Assembly (NCBI GenBank): GCA_023374045.1
Contig: CM041780.1
Coordinates: 169,814,085-169,878,084 of the forward strand
Length of the DNA stretch: 64,000 nucleotides
Source of the DNA: Limonium bicolor
Taxonomy: Eukaryota; Streptophyta; Magnoliopsida; Caryophyllales; Plumbaginaceae
Reading direction: 5' to 3'
Shown: positions 59,150 to 64,000 of the stretch, in pieces
How positions within the stretch are numbered: position 1 is the first letter of the stretch
How the letters are laid out: every line of letters begins with the position of its first letter
The notes under the pieces: generated by a model
Told to the model about the DNA's origin: nothing
Seen by the model: the letters and a program-made list of their open reading frames with translations, nothing else
Databases searched by the model: none
Made by a program: the position numbers and the translations under genes

Positions 59150-60320
59150 TTTTGTGTCTCTAGGCCGAGCTTTAGTAATCTTTTGTTATGTCCCTTCAGT
59201 TTGTCAGTCAGCAGCTGGTGCGAGTACTGCCCTAATCCTTCAAGCTTTGCCTTCTGCGATCTTGTGTTTCACTCATGCTGTTAGTGAATCTGCCAGTGAG
59301 GTTGGGTGTTGGCTCGAGCGAGGTAGAGCTTTTGGGACGAGTGGTCATCTTTTTTGTGCTTCCTGAGCCTTCGTGCTTAGCCTTCAGTAATCATCTGTTT
59401 CGCTTCTTTGTCAGTGAGCCAGCCAGTAAACTTTGAGTGCTAGCTCTTTGAGGTTAGAGCCTCTGAATTGGGTGAGTGTTCTTCTTACGCCTTGGTGCTA
59501 ACCTTCGGTTGAGTTCCTCTGTTAGCCTGTCAGTAGTGAGTTTCAGTGTTGTGCATATGCTTCGAGCCTAACCTTCTGTAGTTATCTGTCTTGATCCTTT
59601 TGTTGGTGAGTCAGTCTGATAGGTCTGTGTGATAGCTTGTGCAAAATTAGAGCTTCTGGAAGTGTGAGAGTTTTGAGCATTTTAGCGATCTCCTAATTTG
59701 TTTCCTTCTGTCAGCGAGACCATCTGTGGTTCGATGAGCTGGCCTGTGTAGGATAGAGCTCTGAGATTGTGAGTGCTCCTGTCGGTGCCCTAAGGCTAAG
59801 TTAATCTTTTGCTTTGTTCCTTCTATTAGTGAGTCTACTAGTATGCTTTGCAAGACGGGTTTCTAAAGTGTGTGGGTGCTACTCTTGTGCTTTGAGACTA
59901 AGTGTTGGTGACCTTCTAGTGTGCTCTTCTGTCAGTCAGTTAGCAGTGAGATGAGAGTGTTCCAGCTCCTTCAGGCCTTGCCTTCAGTAACCTTCTACTT
60001 CGTTCTTCTGTTAGCGTTTGAGCCAGTAGGTTCGGTGTGTTAGCATGGGTATGATTAGCGATGTGGAGTGTGTTCCTTGTGCCTTAGTCTGAGATTGTAG
60101 GGATCTTCTGGTATGTTCCATGTTTGTTAGTCAGTGGTGAGTTTGGGTGTGGCTCCTGTGCTTTCAGGCTTAGTTCTTAGTTACATTTGCTTCATTCCTT
60201 CGGTCAGCAAGTCAGTTGTCAAGTTGGAGTGTTAGCTCTGTGAGATGTAAGTGTTTCCTTCCGTGCTCTAAAGTTTTACGCCAGTAATATTCTGCTTGTC
60301 CTTCTGTCAGGCTAACAGTT
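59150..60320 (+). repeat. Degenerate tandem repeats filling the LARD interior
   Basis: A loose unit of roughly 110-140 bp recurs about eight times: 'cctaaccttctgtagttatctg', 'ttcttctgtcagtgagtcag', 'gtgagtgttagctc', 'gaggttagagcttctg'. Both the unit length and sequence drift. No protein is encoded; the array occupies the place of gag-pol. Confidence 0.6.
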
Positions 60321-60475
60321 GTGAATCTTGTTCAGAGTGTCAACACCCTGTGAGGGTTGACCTTTTGACCTGTGAGCTTCATTCTGCATGTCTTAGAGTT
60401 TGTAGTATTCCTGCACTTGTGGTGCATTCGGGTGTATTCCGCGTTTCGTCGAATTTCGAGGACGAAATTCATTTT

Positions 60476-60488
60476 AAGGGGGGTATAA
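60476..60488 (+). other. Polypurine tract region of the LARD
   Basis: AAGGGGGG at 60476-60483, then 'tataa' and the 3' LTR start TGTTATGCCCC at 60489. Confidence 0.85.
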
Positions 60489-62556
60489 TGTTATGCCCCA
60501 GTTTTTTTTTCTATTTTATTTCATCTTGTTTCAAATTCGCAAGGGAGCTTTATAACTTTCTAATCTTATTTTAGTGGGATTATGTCGTCAACAATATAAT
60601 TCCTAAGTTAGAAGGAAGGAGGGTTAATCTTGTCCTTTTGGTCTTGTTACTAATTAAGGAGTTGGAGAGTTAGAAAACTAAATTCTTTTTAGATATCCTA
60701 ACTCTTATTTTTATTCTCTCTCATTTTTATTTCTCGATCATCCCTCTCGACAGTTTTCTTCCTCCTCCTCTCAACTCTCGTTCTGCAGAAACTTCCCCTC
60801 CCTTGCTCTTCTTTACAATTCCTCAATCTTGCAAATTAATTAGTCTGGTGTCTAGCTTTTGCATTGATGATTCCAATCCGTAGAGTCCGAGTGTGCGTTG
60901 CTGTTCGTCGGTCAAGTTCCTTTCTTTTCCTTCGCTGTTGGCCCTCTTCGATTTGTGCGAGTGTTTGTGATTTCGGGATGGAATTCGAGTGGAGCAGGTT
61001 GTAGAGTCCGCAGAGATAGCATTGCTTCGGATGTGAGGTAGGTGGTGAATGGATTCGGGGGGTGTGTTCAACCACGGGGGATTTCCATTCTTATTAGTTT
61101 TCTGTATATGATTGCTTGATTCTCTAGTGGAGATGTTTTTGGTTGATTTTGATGTGCGTTTGATGCGTTAAAACCCCGTGGAAATGTGTTTTCGATTGGC
61201 TAATTTGCTACAATAAGTTATGTATGTTTTGTTGGGGATTTATGGCTTGGTTCTGGCCGATTTCCGCAAGTGATTTTGCAGTTTTCGCAGTGTCCGAACA
61301 TTGAAGTTCGGACATCATACACCGGCAGATTTTCAGACTCTCGGTTTATGTCCGAACATGTAAGGTCGGACGCATGTTCGGACCGTCCTTTGTTTTAGCA
61401 TAACTTCTTCGTCTGAGCTCCGTTTTGAGTGCCGTTTGCGGCGTTGGATTCCTCTTTTCGAGTACTATCTGTTATGATATGATTTAGCACATTTATATGT
61501 GTACTTTAGTTTGAAATTCCTCCACAAGCCTTGGAACTCTGATTTGCTCTAAAAGAGTGTTTGAGCTTCTACGCATCTGTTTGGTTTTCGTGTTTGCTAG
61601 TCAGTGTTGAATTTTGTTTTGAAAAGGGATTATGATCCTTTTGATGTGCTTTGGCCCTCCGTTCTGTTATGTTAAAGGCTTCTGCGTCGTTTTGTAAAGT
61701 TTCTGTTTTGGGACCTAGATGTTTAGCTTCTGAGCCTTGGATAGTCGGGTCTGGCTATCCCGTAGCATGCTACGCAGGAATTCCTTCTGTTATTCCCCCG
61801 GGTTCCCTTCTGTTCTATCTCTCAGGGTCCCTTGGATGTTTAGTGACCGACGGGTCCATAGCTGTCTCTACGGCTTCTGTTGTGAGATCTTCGGATCCAT
61901 AGGACGTTATGTGAGTCCTTCTGATGTGTCAGTTGGTGTCTAGTGTCCCACCTCTGTTTTGATTAAGCTTCTGATATGAACTTCTGAGGTTGTGGTTTGC
62001 TTTGTTCTGATTTAAGACTTCCGTTCAATTTGCTCAGTTTCTGCTTCTCTGCTCTGCTCTGATTTGACAAACTTCTACTTCGATCTGGCCTGTCACTCCT
62101 CTGATTTGAGAAAGCTTCATTCTCTATCTGATTTCTGTTACAACTTCCAATCTGATTTGCTAAGCTTATGTATTAGTATACAATTATGTTCAGTATATGT
62201 TTTGAGCATGCTTAGCTGATGAAGTGTATCACCTGCTGAGCTATAGTTTGGCTCACCCCTATTTCCGTCTGATTTGCAGGTTTAAGTTTCCTTTGAAGAC
62301 TTCGCTCTGCTTTCTGCTTCGTCTTTCGTTTTGTATTTGTTGTCGTGGCTTATGGCCCTTTGTAATGTGATTCTGTTATGTAATGACGTTGGGCTTTCGC
62401 ATGTAATGTCAGATAGACCTTGTAATCTGCTTTCAGTTAATCAAAGTGTAATTTGTTTCAGTTTTGGGTTTCGTTCGTTAGAGCCTTGCGTTATTAGGTA
62501 ATAGATACGCGGCGTGTAACGTCCCTAACTCCTAGGGTGGTTTTGGGGTCGTTACA
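60489..62556 (+). repeat. 3' LTR of the LARD
   Basis: It is nearly identical to 56299-58381. It ends GGGGTCGTTACA and is followed directly by the duplicated target ACGAC. Confidence 0.95.
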
Positions 62557-62561
62557 ACGAC

Positions 62562-62870
62562 CAACAAAGAATTTAGACCACCCAGATTGGCATTGCAGAA
62601 ACGATGCATTTCTAGAAAAAATTTGGCATAGTCTCCCCTGTTTTTCTTATCTCCACCGGTTCTAAGAACCTCCACAAAATCAACCAACAGATCATCAACA
62701 AGGTCACCAGCATTGTCAGCAATAATTCCACCATCACCAAGTCCACCAGAAAAAAAACTACAACCACACAAATTGTACTAGCGTCTAACACACCAAGTAA
62801 AAATGGAAGACAACAAACAGTTCGAAGATGATACTAAAGTTTATTACATCCAAATCCAAGATGACAACCA
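62562..62870. other. Noncoding segment right of the LARD
   Basis: It is open on the minus strand (62771-62532) but without a recognised domain. The phrase 'gaaaaaatttggcat' also occurs at 39693 and 40315 inside the CACTA noncoding region. It is likely 3' flank of the PMD gene. Confidence 0.35.
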
Positions 62871-64000
62871 CTAGGGTGCACCATGCTGGCGTTGGTAACT
62901 ATCCCATATGTATAAAGAGCTGAACACATCCTCAAGACCATGAGTTGCAGCCCTTTGTTCTTCTTCTGGCATCCCCTGACGATAGTATGACCAGTCCCAT
63001 GCATTGTTCTCTTGGTAGAACGGGCGTGCAAGCTCACTTGCCTCAGACAGTAGCTGTAACACACTAGGTCAGGTAAGTACACATACAAAATAAAAGTGAT
63101 ATGTGATGAAGTAGTATGAAAATATGACTTACTAGACAGGGATCTGGACGATGAACCAGGGTGGTCTGATAACTCTCAGGGTTTAGGATCTTCGGGTGTG
63201 TATGCTTGGTGTACCAATCTAGGTAGAGTGGGTCGCAAGCATGCAACCGCGCATTTGTGGGCGTATACCCTGGAACCAGCAATTTAGGAGTGTTTTCCCA
63301 CAAACTATACATGGGGGGTATACACAGGTGTAGGGTGGGGTTTTTCCTCTTTTTTCAGACCTTGGGTTGGGTCTAATAGGAGGTTCAGGGATACCCTGAA
63401 TGTAACCAAATTGGCGCAGACAACGCCCAGGCAAGTATGGCTCATTCAACCCCATAACCTGTATGTTACCTATATACCATGTGCACCCTCCATGAACATT
63501 AACATTATCCCGACCGTAGGGCAACCAATCAATCTACAATGAACATAAATAGTAAGATTTAACCAACAATGAAAGACAAAAATAATAATGGTTCAATGTG
63601 TTAGCAACGACAAACACTTACATTTAGAGCAGTCAAAGCATCTAGATGCTCACGATAGCCTTGCAGTGAACGATGATCCTGCACTTGAGAGGTAGATCTC
63701 ACCCATCTTAGAGCCCAAGGTCTATCATCATTAGAGCGCCAGTCTGGGCTAATCGCTGGTCTTAATGTAGGAAAGTACGCATAAATCCAGCACTGTGCAT
63801 ATAAAACACTAGAATGATTAAGCAGTACCAATTATTAATACTCAGTGAGTTATCATATACTAGAACATTAGGACACATACCTCAAGTAACGTCATAGAAC
63901 CAGCTATCCCACTAGAGTCGGCACGAGAGGTTATCCCAAGTTGGCGATATAACCATGCAAGAGTACCAGCTCCCCATGCATATTTACGAAGCTTGGTAGC
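62871..64000 (-). pseudogene. Plant mobile domain (PMD/MAIN-like) protein, C-terminal exons
   Basis: Minus-strand exons from the window edge. 64000-63881 (KLRKYAWGAGTLAWLYRQLG, then IAGSMTLLE). 63792-63621 (CWIYAYFPTLRP, DDRPWALRW, DALTALN). About 63534-63131 (IDWLPYGRDNV, NEPYLPGRCLRQFGYIQGIP, then after a shift YLDWYTKHTHPKI). 63056-62871 (LLSEASELARPFYQ... to TAG 62873-62871). Intron boundaries fit GT-AG. The WAWGAGTLAWLYR-type and LRQFGYIQ.IP motifs mark the plant mobile domain shared by MAIN/MAIL silencing factors and by transposons. Exon 3 needs one base at a G6 run (63312-63317). The N-terminal half lies beyond the window, so it may be a live gene with one indel error. Whether host or transposon-borne is undecided; the context favours transposon. 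Confidence 0.8.

Larger units (their letters stand above)
56299..62556 (+). mobile_element. Young LARD (large non-autonomous LTR element), TSD ACGAC
   Basis: It has LTRs of 2083 and 2068 bp, a PBS, a PPT and ACGAC on both sides (56294-56298, 62557-62561). By eye the LTRs differ at only ~25 sites plus a few small indels, about 1%, hence a recent insertion. The 2.1-kb interior encodes no gag or pol. Just before the PPT a relic 'cgaatttcgaggacgaaattc' resembles the end of Ty3/gypsy (Del/Tekay-type) polyproteins, suggesting derivation from such an element and dependence on relatives for movement. Confidence 0.95.

Noticed and set aside
1..64000. tRNA, rRNA and snRNA genes
   Set aside because: Read through for TGG..GTTCRANYC-type boxes and conserved rRNA stretches; none convincing. 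Initiator-tRNA matches are only retroelement primer-binding sites.

Overview
This is nuclear DNA of a flowering plant, most likely a eudicot. It is AT-rich with long introns. It carries two recognisable host genes embedded in Ty1/copia, Ty3/gypsy-type, LINE, CACTA, MULE, Tourist, Stowaway and TRIM elements. A run of exactly 500 Ns (33911-34410) shows it is a scaffold. No tRNA, rRNA, CRISPR or bacterial-type operon was seen.

Layout. 1-5.0 kb: LTR-like noncoding sequence, then a decayed copia polyprotein on +. 5.8-12.3 kb: a 12-exon cation diffusion facilitator gene of the MTPC1 type (mitochondrial-type metal transporter) with retroposon insertions in introns 2 and 3 and a Tourist MITE 38 bp past its stop. 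12.9-15.0 kb: two foldback elements. 16.6-18.4 kb: a broken LINE ORF1 with an RRM. 19.07-19.53 kb: a TRIM with a 5-bp duplication. 20.9-22.8 kb: dispersed repeat and CACTA-like termini. 23.34-26.70 kb: a boundary-complete, internally deleted copia on - with unusual TATT...AATA LTR ends. 27.3-29.6 kb: a dead Transposase_24-like gene. 30.1-34.4 kb: LTR-like sequence carrying two inverted copies of a GGGT-rich foldback element, the second running into the gap. 34.4-42.3 kb: CACTA sequences, including a dead TNP2-type transposase on -. 42.5-43.06 kb: an intronless Aux/IAA gene on - with its own TATA box and TGTCTC motifs. 44.2-47.8 kb: a 5'-truncated LINE on -. 47.8-50.1 kb: LTR-like noncoding sequence.

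50.1-64 kb is the most unusual part. A Mutator-like transposase fused to an OTU cysteine-protease domain (-) faces a small PB1-like gene (+). Between them lies a 9-unit tandem array with 14 copies of an ACGTG-containing motif and a TATA box at each edge. Next come 3.35 copies of a 276-bp unit built from an ARGONAUTE4-clade PIWI fragment. After a young 6.26-kb non-autonomous LTR element (LARD; 2.1-kb LTRs, TSD ACGAC) a plant mobile domain (PMD/MAIN-like) gene runs off the window. The LARD separates pieces that may once have formed one large composite MULE carrying host-derived gene parts; that link is inference.

Both host genes and the PMD gene each need a single-base correction at a mononucleotide run to read through. 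This points to assembly indels as much as to real pseudogenes.
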